Assembly: GCA_964016985.1 (NCBI GenBank)
Contig: OZ024823.1
Coordinates: 32,944,594 to 33,008,593 of the forward strand
Direction: 5' to 3'
DNA from: Anodontia alba
Taxonomy: Eukaryota > Mollusca > Bivalvia > Lucinida > Lucinidae
DNA length: 64,000 bases
Shown: in pieces, positions 13,801 to 26,768 of the stretch
How the letters are laid out: the number at the start of each line of letters is the position of its first letter
How positions within the stretch are numbered: position 1 is the first letter of the stretch
The notes under the pieces: generated by a model
Told to the model about the DNA's origin: nothing
The model's database searches: none
What the model saw: only the letters and a program-made list of their open reading frames with translations
Made by a program: the position numbers and the translations under genes

Positions 13801-16800
13801 AGAAGAATTTTGTAGGGACTCAAAAACTAGTTTGAATTAGCCATGGTAAATAAGTCATCCGTGTTTGAGCTATTGAGGTTTGTATATCAAAATGTATCTT
13901 AGCTAGAACCTTGAAATTTGGTAGGCTCATTGGGAATGATGAGTTGATTACCTGATTAATTTTTTAACAAATTCCAGAAAAAAAAGTTGTCAGAGTTACG
14001 GCCTTTGAAGGGACAAGCACATAGTTGTGGGCATAGTGTTTTATCAACACACATTTCTAGCTCGTATTTTTGTCATGTGTATGTGAAGTTTTGGTTTCAC
14101 AGCGGATGGTATTTACTTTTATCTCACTTTCTGTGCTAAGCAACATGATTCCCATTTAGTCAATAATTTGTAATTTTGTAAACATATCTTCTGTATATAC
14201 CCTAAATATTGGGACAGACAGGCTGAGCAAACAGTATAGACCCTGATCAGATGACACAGCAGCATCTGATTGGGGTCTACTCTGATTTCCATTCATCCAG
14301 ACATTTTTAGGTAGATCAGCAGCTAGTACAAATGAACTTGTCCAAATTTTAGGACAAATATTGGAAAGAGTTAATGTATCCTTATATTTAAGCTAAATAC
14401 AGTAATTTCATAAACATACAGTCAACCTCGTTTATCTCGAATAACTGCTTATCTCGAAGAGATAATCTGGTCCCTGTTTTAACATGGAAATCTAACTCCA
14501 GGTAGCAAAATATTGTGGAAAAGCGGAGAAATTGCTCCTAAGTTCTCCCCTTTTCCACAATATTTTCAATATATCTGTATCTTCAGGAGTCAAATTACAT
14601 ATTCATTTGTGAAATGTGGTTGTTTGATTTATTTTTTCCACAGTTTTGCAAATCTGATATGTTGAGGTTCGGATATCTCGAAATATTTCAGAGAGTCCCT
14701 TGGACTTGAGATTTTGTTTGTTTGTGTTGAGGTTTTACGGCCCAGTCAACCCAATGGGGTCATGTCGAGCGCAGTCAGTTTACCTAACCACACATTTACT
14801 GGGCAGGCTTAGTCCTCTAATTGTGCACATTCTTTCGTCAGAAACTGACAACTGCCCTTCTTGAATCAGCGGAAGGGAGAGACCGTAGAAAATATTTCAT
14901 GATCAATCTCCACGGAAGAATGTTGCCAACCTTGGTGGGGGTTGAACCTGCAACCTCCTGGTCTCCAGTGGGACGGCGCATCCAACTGAGCCACCGAGGC
15001 CGGCATTGGACTTGAGATAACGAGAGTCGACTGTATCTAATTTTTTTTTTGTCCCCCGCCTTTTCGAAGAAAAGTGGAGGGACACTGTTTTTGGTTTTCC
15101 GTGGGGCGTGGTGCGTGGTGCGTGGCGCGTGGCGCGTGGTGCGTGGTGCGTGGTGCGTGGCGCGTGGTGCGTGGTGCGTGGTTCCGAGTTTTTAGTGGGT
15201 ACTTTGTCCCCTTAACTCCTCCCACAGTTTCTGTCCAATCCTTTTGAAACTTTACAGGTGTTTTAAGGATGGTATGAAGATATGCATATGGTTTTTTCAG
15301 AATCCTGAAATAATTTTTTATCACTTTTTCTGCATTTTTAACTTAGACATTTTTTGAGTTCTAATATTACAGAAGTCTATAGGGAGTAGGTACCTTGTCC
15401 CCTTAACTCCTCCCACAGTTTTTGGCCGATCGTTTTGAAACTTTACATGGGCTTTTAGGATGGCCTGAAGATATGCATGTGGTTTTTTCAGAATCCTGAA
15501 ATAATTTTTTATCACTTTTTCCGCATTTTTAACTTAGACATTTTTTGAGTTCTAATACTACAGAAATGTATAGGGAGTAGGTACCTTGTCCCCTTAACTC
15601 CTCCCACAGTTTTTGGCCGATCCTTTTGAAACTTAACATGGGCTTTCAGGATGGCCTGAAGATATGCATGTGGTTTTTTCAGAATCCTGAAATAATTTTT
15701 TATTACTTTTTCCGCATTTTTAACTTAGACTTTTTTTGAGTTCTAATACTACAGAAGTCTATAGGGAGTAGGTACCTTGTCCCCTTAACTCCTCCCACAG
15801 TTTTTGGCCGATTCTTTTGAAACTTTACAGGTGTTTTAAGGATAGCCTGAAGATATGCATGTGGTTTTTTCAGAATCCTGAAATAATTTTTTATTACTTT
15901 TTCCGCATTTTTAACTTAGTCATTTTTCGATTTCTAATACTACAGAAGTGTATAGGGAGTAGGTACCTTGTCCCCTTAACTCCTCCCACAGTTTTTGGCC
16001 GATCCTTTTGAAACTTTACATGGGCTTTCAGGATGGCCTGAAGATATGCATGTGATTTTTTCAGAATCCTGAAATAATTTTTTATTACTTTTTCCGCATT
16101 TTTAACTTAGACATTTTTTGAGTTCTAATACTACAGGAGTATATAGGGAGCAGGTACCTTGTCCCCTTAACTCCTCCCACAGTTTTTGGCCGATCCTTTT
16201 GAAACTGTACAGGTGCTTTAAGGATGGTCTGAAGATATGCATGTGGTTTATTCAGAATCCTGAAATTATTTTTTATCACTTTTTACACATTTTGAACTTA
16301 GACATTTTTTGAGTTCTAATTTTACAGAAGTCTATAGGGAGTAGGTACCTTGTCCCCTTAACTCCTCCCACAGTTTTTGGCCGATCCTTTTGAAACTTTA
16401 CCTGGGCTTTTAGGATGGCCTGAAAATATGCAGGTGGATTTTTCAGAATCCTGAAATAATTTTTTATTACTTTTTTTGCATTTTTAACTTAGTCATTTTT
16501 CGATTTCTAATACTACAGAAGTGTATAGGGAGTAGGTACCTTGTCCCCGTAACTCCTCCCACAGTTTTTGGCCGATCCTTTTGAAACTTTACATGGGCTT
16601 TCAGGATGGCCTGAAGATATGCATGTGGTTTTTTCAGAATCCTGAAATAATTTTTTATTACTTTTTCCGCATTTTTTACTTAGACTTTTTTTGAGTTCTA
16701 ATACTACAGGAGTATATAGGGAGCAGGTACCTTGTCCCCTTAACTCCTCCCACAGTTTTTGGCCGATCCTTTTGAAACTGTACAGGTGCTTTAAGGATGG

Positions 16801-19800
16801 TCTGAAGATATGCATGTGGTTTATTCAGAATCCTGAAATTATTTTTTATCACTTTTTACACGTTTTGAACTTAGACATTTTTTGAGTTCTAATTTTACAG
16901 AAGTCTATAGGGAGTAGGTACCTTGTCCCCTTAACTCCTCCCACAGTTTTTGGCCGATCCTTTTGAAACTTTACCTGGGCTTTTAGGATGGCCTGAAAAT
17001 ATGCAGGTGGATTTTTCAGAATCCTGAAATATTTTTTTATTACTTTTTCTGCATTTTTAACTTAGACATTTTTTGAGTTCTAATATTGCAGAAGTATATA
17101 GGGTGCAGGCACCTTGTCCCCTTTACTCCTCCCACAGTTTTTGTCCGATCCTTTTGAAACTTTACAAGGGCTTTTAGGATGGCCTGAAGATATGCATGTG
17201 GTTTTTTTCAGAATCCTGAAATAATATTTTACCACTTTTTCTGCATTTTTAACTTAGACATTTTTTGAGTTCTAATACTACAGAAGCGTATAGGGAGTAG
17301 GTACCTTGACCCCATAACTCCTACCACAGTTTTAAGCCGATCCTTTGAAACTTTACAGGTGCTTTAAGGATGGTCTGAAGATATGCATGTGGTTTTTTTC
17401 AGAATCTTGACATTATTTTTTATCACTGGTTTCCTGCTTCAATACTTAGGTATTTGATACAGGACCAGTGGTCCTCTGGTTAACTTTACCATTTTTAACA
17501 CCTCAAATAAAAATTAGGCGGGGGACATAAATTCCCCATGGAATTTGCTTGTTTTTTTTTAATATCTTTTGAGAAAAATAAGGAAAGGTAAGCAGCAGTG
17601 TGAGATAATATACCTCCAGACATGGTGTGCCCAGTGAAAATCAGCCTTCTGATCAGTCTTCTTTAACCCATTTATGCCAAGTGGACTCTTCAACCATCAC
17701 TCTTCTGGCCAGTCCATTTCCAAAGAAAGAGTAGCTGGTTAGTTTTTATTAATGCCATATTTTATAGAGATACCTGTATTAAATGCAAACTGTATAGACC
17801 CTGATCAGATGCCCCATTATGCAACGTCTGATCTTGGTCTACACTATTTAATGGGACGCCAGGCATAAATGGATTAAGCTCTGTGTTAGCCTTAGATCCT
17901 AGGCTAACCACAGAGTGCCCAGTGAAGACACTGATCAAACTAATTGATTTCTGATTTTATTTCACAGGCATAAATGGATTAAGCTCTGTGTTAGCCTTAG
18001 ATCCTAGGCTAACCACAGAGTGCCCTGTGAAGACACTGATCAAACTAATTGATTTCTGATTTTATTTCACAGGTCTTGCCAGCAGTAGATATTGACACTG
18101 ACCTGTCGGAAATATCTGAGATAAGAGAAGAGCCTGCACAAGTGGTGAGAGAGGTGAAGGAGAAGAAACGGGTTCACATACAGTCACCAGATAGAAGTCT
18201 GAATAAAACTCCATCCAGGTCTCCAGGCAAAGCACATTTTGAAGTGGTTTACCATGAGGTGATTATAATATATGTCTTTTTACGGGCCTAGATTTTTAAT
18301 AAGCAGTTACTGTTACTTAGAAAACTTAATAAGTTTATAAGAATATTCCATAGCATCAGATAAGAGAGGGTATCAAGTAATTTGGTTAGCTTAACGAGCT
18401 CGTTAAGGGTCATTTCGTTAACTGTTTTAGCGGATTCAATATACGATATTTTGATATTTTTTGCTGAAAAAATGTGAGTAGCTTTTGCACTGCAAAAGCT
18501 ACTCACATTTTTTCAGCAAAAAATTTCAGCATATTTGCGTATCACTCGATTAAAATTTTAACGAATCGTTAACTAACGACATCGTTAGCTTTGAACAACT
18601 GGGCCCTGATTTCTCCAGAAAAACATATGTTGTGAGTACTCAAGAGAAATAAGAAAAATATTGATACCTTTCTGTTGAAGAAAGTATCTGGAGCTATGAT
18701 TGTCTAGTTGTCACTGATTGTATTTGCAATTTCATCACTATTCATTTTATATTCATTTATTGTGGAATCTCTTGTATTTGAAAAAAAAAAATCCTAGATG
18801 CTAAAGAAAAGGACAAAAAAAAAAAAAAAACAGACATAGTATTTCACATGTATTGCACCTTATCTATCAAGATCTCTGCATTTTCATGAAGAAATGAGAT
18901 AATAACTAAAACTTTTTTATAAAACAGGGCCCAGTTGTTCAAAGCTAACGATGTTGTTAGTTAACGTATTGTTAAAACTTTGATCATTGAATATGGCATT
19001 TTTCGGCAAAAATACCTGTGAATTAGATATGTACTTACTGGAGCAGTTAACATTTTGACCACTTACAAGCTCGTTAAGCTTTGAACAACTGGGCCCAGGT
19101 CGTATTTACCAGGAATGATGAACACTGTGCTGTCATTGCCCAGTCTTTCATTTGGTACAAATGTTCAAAATTGCTTTTTATACCCCGCCACACAATAGTG
19201 GCGGGGTATTATGGTTTCACGTTGGTCGTCCGTGAGTCCATCCATCGTACGTCCATCCGTCCATCCGTTTTTCATTTCCGGATGATAACTTGAGTAAACA
19301 TCAATGGATTTTCACCAAACTTGGTATGTGCATTGATATTGTGGAGTTCTGGTTTGGATTGCTAATGGGCAAGTTTCGTCAATTTTTTACGGAGTTATCT
19401 GCCCAAGACACGCCCATATTTTCGTTTCCGGACTATAACTTGAGAAAATAACAAGGGATTTTCACCAAATTTGCTATATGCATTGACATTAAGGAGATCT
19501 GGTTTGGGATTGCTAATGGGCAAATTTCGTCAAATTTTTACGGAGTTATCTGCCCGAGACACGCCCATATTTTCGTTTCCAGATGATAACTTGAGTAAAT
19601 AACAATGGATTTTCATCAAACTTGCTATATGCATTGACATTAAGGAGATCTGGTTTTGGATTGCTAATGGGCAAATTTTGTTAAATTTTTACGGAGTTAT
19701 TTGCCCGAGACACGCCCATATTTTCGTTTCCGGATGATAACTTTAGTAAATAACAACGGATTTTAACCAAACTTGCTATATGTGTTGACAGTAAGGAGAT

Positions 19801-22800
19801 CACGTTTGGAATTGCTAATGGGCAAATTTCATAAAATTTTTACGGAGTTATCTGCCCGAGACACGTACATATTTTCATTTCTGGATGATAACGAGTAAAT
19901 AACAAGGCCTTTTAACCAAACTTGCTATATGCATTCATATTATCAAGATCTGCTTTAGGATTGTTATCTGTCCATTGATATTATCAAGATCTGGTTTAGG
20001 ATTGTTATCTGTCCCTCCGTCATTTTCTTTCCAGGCATTTTCGCAATGATAACTTTAATACATAAACAAATAATTGCTATGGTGGGGTATTATGCTTGCG
20101 GTGCTTTTATTTACATTGACAGTGAAGAAAGAGGTGACCAATTTTATATGCCTGTATGAGACTGGCACAAGTAGGGTTTCTATGTATTTACCTTAAGTAT
20201 TGGGATACCTTATCTACTTACAGTACTTTTTGTAAAATCTTAATTAACCCTTGTCCTGCTGAACCCGGATCTACATTGCCTTTGCAAAAAGAAGCCAGCT
20301 GATCTGGATCTGCACTGTTTGCCATTAAGTATGTGAATTAATAGCAACTATCCGGATCAAGTAATCTGATTGGCTGAAAATTAGAAGTAGGTGTGGCATC
20401 TTAATTTATTCAGCAGGATAAGGGTTAAATAGTCCATTCTACTACCTGTTGATCTGTCTTAAATTAAATATTGCTGTATGTATGGTTAACAGTGTAGACC
20501 CTGATCAGATGCTGCATTCTGGGGTGTCTGATCTGGTTCTACACTGTTTACAAAGGCCTGCCTGTCCCAAATACTTTAGGGTTATTATGTACATGTATTT
20601 CAGCATTATAGCAGTTTTTCAAGTAATAAAACATTTTGGGATTGTAATGAAACATAAATCCTGTGTATGTCTGTCTCATATAAGCACATAAAATTTGTCA
20701 TCTCTTCCTTCTTTGATAAAATAGATTAAAAAAAGTTGTAAAATCTTCCTTAGCTTTCAGAAGAATTCAGATTTACAAATGTATTCCAAACATTTATACC
20801 ATCTAAATAAAAATACAGGGTTATATAGAGTGACATAGACATACAAAACAAACATAGAGGGTGTCTTGTTTTTAAAATATCGCTTCCATAACTTTTGAAT
20901 GAATCTAATTCTGTGTTTACACAAAATATTAGGGCAGCTTACCTTCTTACCATACTTGTCATATCACTTTAAACAAGTCTGACTTCCTGTTGGCAGGTCT
21001 AAAACATCTGAGCCCAGTTGTTCAAAACTAATGATGTCGTTAGAAAACGTATCGTTAAAACTTTGATCATTAAATATGTCATATACGCCAATATTTTTTC
21101 AGCAAAAAAAACTCCTGTGAATTAGATATTGTACTTACTAGAACAGTTAACATTTTGACCACTAACAAACTCGTTAAGCTAACAATGCTTTGAAAAACTG
21201 GGCCCTGGATGAGTGACAAACAGTGTAGAGCCTGAACAGATGCAGCATCTGATCTAGGTTAACACTGTTTGCTCAGGCCTGTCTGTTCCAGTACTTAGGA
21301 TTACTATGGTAGTCTAGCTTCATCATTTCATTCGTCATGTTTACTTAGAAATATAAAAAGAGCATAACAAACTTTGTCACTGTATGGTACTGAGATATAC
21401 AGCTGCTTATATAGGATTCAAAGGAAGAAGAGAAAGTAGAAGAAATAGAAGAAAAGAAGGGAGAAGACAGTAATAGTAGTGCATCCATCACTCATTCTTC
21501 TCTCACTCAGGCCAAAGTTTCTCATATCATCCATGTAAGACTGTGTTCAAGCTTCATGTTAATCACTTAGTTTCATAGTCATTGCATTTTGGGTTTTGTT
21601 TGGGTTTGAAGCTAGCTGTAAGGAGACCAGTATTTTCTGCAGATGTGAGCAGCAAAGACCAGGCCATCCTGTGCTTCCGCACAGGCTGGCCTGTGTCTTT
21701 GCTGCTCAGTGTACAGATTTTAGAAAGTTCAGATAATGTTTAACCTTTAACCTCCTTGATTTAAATAGCAGCAGAGGACATTCTAAAAAATTTTCTACAT
21801 TCTCCCTAGAAAGCAAGGCTTTGTGAAAGGGGTCTTTGGTAGATGTGCAGACAGCAAAGAACCAGCTTATCTAAACAGCTGTATAATCTGATCTGTAATT
21901 CTAGATAAGAAGAGTGTCTATATAATCATTTCTCTTATTTCTTCACAGAAACATATGCTGTAGGTACTCATTAGAAGCGCTCAGCAAGGTGCTTCTAATG
22001 AGTACCTACAATGTATGTTTTCATGGAGAAATAGGAAATATATTGACACTTTTATAGAAAAAAAATGTTCAGCCAGCCTAGAGCTATATCATATCAGCGC
22101 CTTTGCTCCAAGATGAAAAAACAGCAAATGCCCAGAATGGATATTGAGGAAGCACCAGGCAGAACTGGACCATTGCTGTTAACTTTATATCCCCCAAGCC
22201 CTTTATTACACAGAACCTTGTGTGGCAAAATGCTGGTTTTCCCCACAGTAAGCGTCATTTTATGTTTAGCTTGCCTAGAAGAATGTGTTGCAGAGCTTAT
22301 GGTATACCCTGGGATCATCATCATCATCTGTTATCTGTTGTTAACAGAATTAAGGCACTGCTATTTTAAGACCTGCTATGGTGATGGAACTTTAACCTGT
22401 TGTTATTGTGTCAGACCAGTTTTTCCTTCTGACCGCAGATCATGAGGTTCTGGGTATGAATCCCACTAGAGGCAGAATTCAGCTCATGACAGTATTGTGC
22501 TTCATTGCACAGAACTATTCATTATCACACCTTCATCATCGCGATATGACTTAGTAATGTTGACAGATGCATAAAAGAAAATCGTCGTTATCGATATAAC
22601 TCATTGTGATAGTCTGTTGATGGAAATGATCCTTGACATTTGATGCATCCTTAAAGTCTTTACAGATCATCATTATTAATGCATTGTGCTTAGCATCCCA
22701 AAAAATGTAACATCTGATTGGGGTCTGTAGTGCTTGCCATGGCATTAGAGATTTACAATAATGGAATCAATTAAGGTACCTGACTGTAAGACTGACAAGC

Positions 22801-25800
22801 CCTGACAGATGTAACATTTCCTTCCATAGACTCCTTGCATATCAATGAAACAGCATGCATTGCAGTCGTTGTCTCCATTTAAAAGATTAATTTCCTGTGA
22901 CTATAGACATATTGAGTTACATTTCTTTTCAGTATTGCAAAACTGCTTTAAGCTTTAGTCTTTTTTCATAACAACTTACTTGTCAAGGTCTTTGCAAGTT
23001 CATAGGTCATTGCAATCCATTATTATACAAATATAAATCATGTAAGGAGGTCGCGGGTTCAACCCCCGCCGAGGTCGGCAACATTCTTTCATGGAGATTG
23101 ATCATGAAATATTTTCTACGGTCATTCTCTCCCTTCCGCTGATTTAAAGAAGGGCAGTTGTCAGTTTCTGGCGAAAGAATGTGCACAATACTGGTTAACC
23201 GCTCAGAGGACTAAGCCTGCCCAGTAAATGTGTGGTTAGGTAAACTGACCGCGCTCGACATGACCCCATTGGGTTGACTGGGCCGTAAAACCTCAACACA
23301 AAGGCCGCGTTCACACTAGAGACTTGATCCGGATCAATTTGATTTGAATAAAGTTGATCCGGATCAAATTGCATTCACATTAGAAAGTCGATCCGGATCA
23401 TGTTGATCCATTTCAAGTTGCATTCACACTATGGACTAAATTGATACAGATTAATTTGATCTGCATCAAATTTGTGTTCACACTGTTATAGTGTTCACAT
23501 TGCAGCAACTTAAATTTGATCCACATCAACTTGTTCCAGATCAACTTGATCTGGATCAAGTTGGCCCATTGTGTGAACACAATTTGATGTGGATCATCTT
23601 GATCTGCATCAAATTAGTCGTAATGTGAATTTGATCCGCATCAACTTTATCCGTATCAAGTTGATCTGGATTAAGTATGTAGTGTGAATGCGGCCTAAAT
23701 AATGGCCTACAAGTGGGAACAGTACTTGTTTGATTTGTTCATTGTTACAGATGGACTGATAGAATAATAACATAGCTCCAGATAAGACCAGTTTTTTCTT
23801 ATTTGTCTACGATAATATGTTGTAGGTACTCATTAGAAGTGCCTCACCAAGTCACTTTTAATAAACACCCACATCAATGAAAATTTATCTTGTGAATACT
23901 TATTAAAAAGCCTTGCCGAGGCATTTCTAGTACCTACAGCATATGTTTTCATGGAGAAATAAGAAAAATTTATATCTGGACATTCCACTTAATTGGAGCT
24001 ATGTGAAAACCTTAGATTGTGGGAGCTAATCTTTGTTATGAAAAAGAAAATCATCTAATCTTGAACCATCGTTGGCTGTGTTAAAGGTGGATTCTTGTTT
24101 TCTTCCAGTTGCTTTCAGGTTGTGTTCTGTTGGTTTAAATTTTCATGTTACATTTATGCGTGAAAATCAATACCTTTCAATATACATGTAAATAACATGT
24201 CTTGGAAACTATTTGATTTTATTTGAATTATATTATTAAAACTCATTTATTTCAGTGTGAATTACTTAAAAAGAAAATTTGTGCATTTCATTGTAAATTA
24301 CATCATAGATAGTATTCCATTTTGTTGTGGCTTTCTGCATGAAAATTGAGACATTTTATTATGATTGTGAGCATAAATCTCATAAGAATTATTACATTCC
24401 AAAGTTTGTTTCATATATATTTTTTTTTTTTTTTTTTGATATTTCATGGTAATAAAGTGAATGAAAATTCACAGATTTCATTGGAAATTACATGTCATGA
24501 GAACTCTTTCATTTGATTAAATCAGAATTAGGGGAATGTATTGGGATAGATAGACCTGAAGAAGCAGTGTAGACACAGATAAGACACCACAAAATATGAC
24601 TGTTTACCATTTATCCTGTGCCGGCCTTGGTGGCTCAGTTGGATGCTCCTCGGACTGGTGATCAGGAGGTGTGGGTTTGACCCTGCCAGGTCAGCAATAT
24701 TCTTGGTGATTTGATCATGAAATATTTTCTATGGTCATTCTCTCCCTTCTGCTGATTCAAGAAGGACAGTTGTCAGTTTCTGGCAAAAGAATGTGCACAA
24801 TACTGGTTAACCGCTTAGAGGATTAACCTGTCCAGTAAAAATGTGGTTAGGTAAACTGACTGTGCTCAACATGACCCCATTGGGGTGATTGGGCCATAAA
24901 ACCTCAACTCAGACAAACAAACCATTCCCAGCAGTTGTGAAACTACAACAGGTATACAATGGACTTGTTCAAATTTAAATATAGAATAAAAAGATACTGG
25001 TCTCATCCAATATATATTCCTGATGTTATGTTTTTTGCAGTGCACACAGCTCTGACAGGACACTATTTAGTGCATTTTACCTAAACCCTTGCCATGCTGT
25101 ATAACTAAACTTGCCACTTCTAATTGTCAGCCAATCAGATTTTTTTATCTATATTGTTGATACAAATTCATACACTTAATGACAAACAGTGCAGATTCAG
25201 ATCTGATCTGGATCTACACTGTTTGCAAAGGCGGAGCATTTCCGCACTCAGCAGGACCAGTGTGAAACATTAGGACACTTTTACTCCTTAAATGAACAAG
25301 TCTGTTTATTATGCATTGATGTATCCAAAACTGCCAAATGAATAGCAAATAGTGCAGTGGATCTGGGTCTACACTGTTTTGTCAGGCCTGTCTATCCCAC
25401 AGTATTTCAAAAGCTTATTTTAAAAGTTTCATTAATTCTAATTCTGTATTCTACTGAGTAAACGGGACAGATGTGTAAAATCAGCTAGAATGGTACATTT
25501 ATTCAAGTATCTTTGTTATATTGTTTTGGCAGCATTAGTTTGGTATAACATAGCTTGGGAAAAGAGAGGTATCCAGATAAATATCTTTTTCTTACCGTAT
25601 TCGCCCTAATTACCGCACTTGTGCTCTTAAATATCATCAGTTTTCTTTTTAAAAAGTCAATTGAAAAGCTTGTAGTAAAATATCCACAGGTACACTTTAA
25701 AGAAAGATCAGCAGAGAATTTCATGAGGATTGTATTTAATGATACTTAAGCAATATTTTCTGACTTTCTCTATAAAAACATATGTTGTTGGTATTCATTT

Positions 25801-26710
25801 GAATTGCCTCAACTTGTTGAGGCAATTCAAATGAGTACCAACAAAATATGCTTTTATAAAGAAGTAAATACATTGACTGTAATCTGAGGACTACAAAATT
25901 GTTCGACTGTGTGCTTATGTGCGTATGTGCGGTAATTGGATTGAATACAGTATTTCTCCTCAAAAATATTTGTGGGGCACTTCTAATGAGTAAGAAAATA
26001 TCAACAGTTATTGTTTTTTAAAAAGTACCTTGTCTGGAGCTATGTTTTTATACAAACAACAAATTAGTAGATTTTGGTTGGTTTGGAGTTTAATGGCCCA
26101 GCCAATACTATTAAGGTCATGTAGAGCCGGTCAGTTTACCTAACCACACTTTGCCTGGGCAGGGTTAGTCCTCTAAGCAGATAACCAGTACATGTACTTG
26201 CATACATTCTTTAGCCGGAAACTGACAGCTGCCCTTCTTGAATCAGAAGAAGGGAGAAAACTACTAGAACACCACTGAGTCTTCACCTTGCTCATTGTGC
26301 ACATAAAATGGAGTTAAAGCAGATAAAAAACTTCAAGAAAGGTATGAGTGAATAGGGAAAATCCTGTCTATATCCATGCATACTGATAAGGGCCTATACT
26401 GTCTGTGCGCACATATGTTTGCTTGGACTAGAAACTAAATGCTCTGAGCATACTGCAGCTGCCTATTTTGTAAGTTTTGATTAATGTGTACTTGTGCAAA
26501 TTGGTACAAGGGTGTCTCAGTGTTTACGGTATACATAGTACTTAACATTTTATGTTCAAATTTTGCCAGTGCAGGGCAGTGCAGGTCGTGCTCACATATA
26601 TTAACATACCGTATTCGACCTAATTACCACAATACCGAAAACTTGTGGTAAAATATGCACCTACCTCTTACTAATGGTACTCTTAAAAAATAAGATCAGC
26701 GAAGGATGCT

Positions 26711-26768
<58 letters not shown>

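Noticed and set aside
15183..17430. Regular repeat array resembling a CRISPR
   Set aside because: Units of about 190 bp are repeated end to end without unique spacers, inside a eukaryotic transposable element.
17968..18072. Upstream extension of exon 7 using the duplicated acceptor
   Set aside because: The second codon is TAA, so it cannot encode protein; kept only as a splicing curiosity.
22065..22445. 126-codon open frame
   Set aside because: It crosses an M6 end and a SINE-B head and has no family resemblance; only a sub-part is kept as a weak exon candidate.
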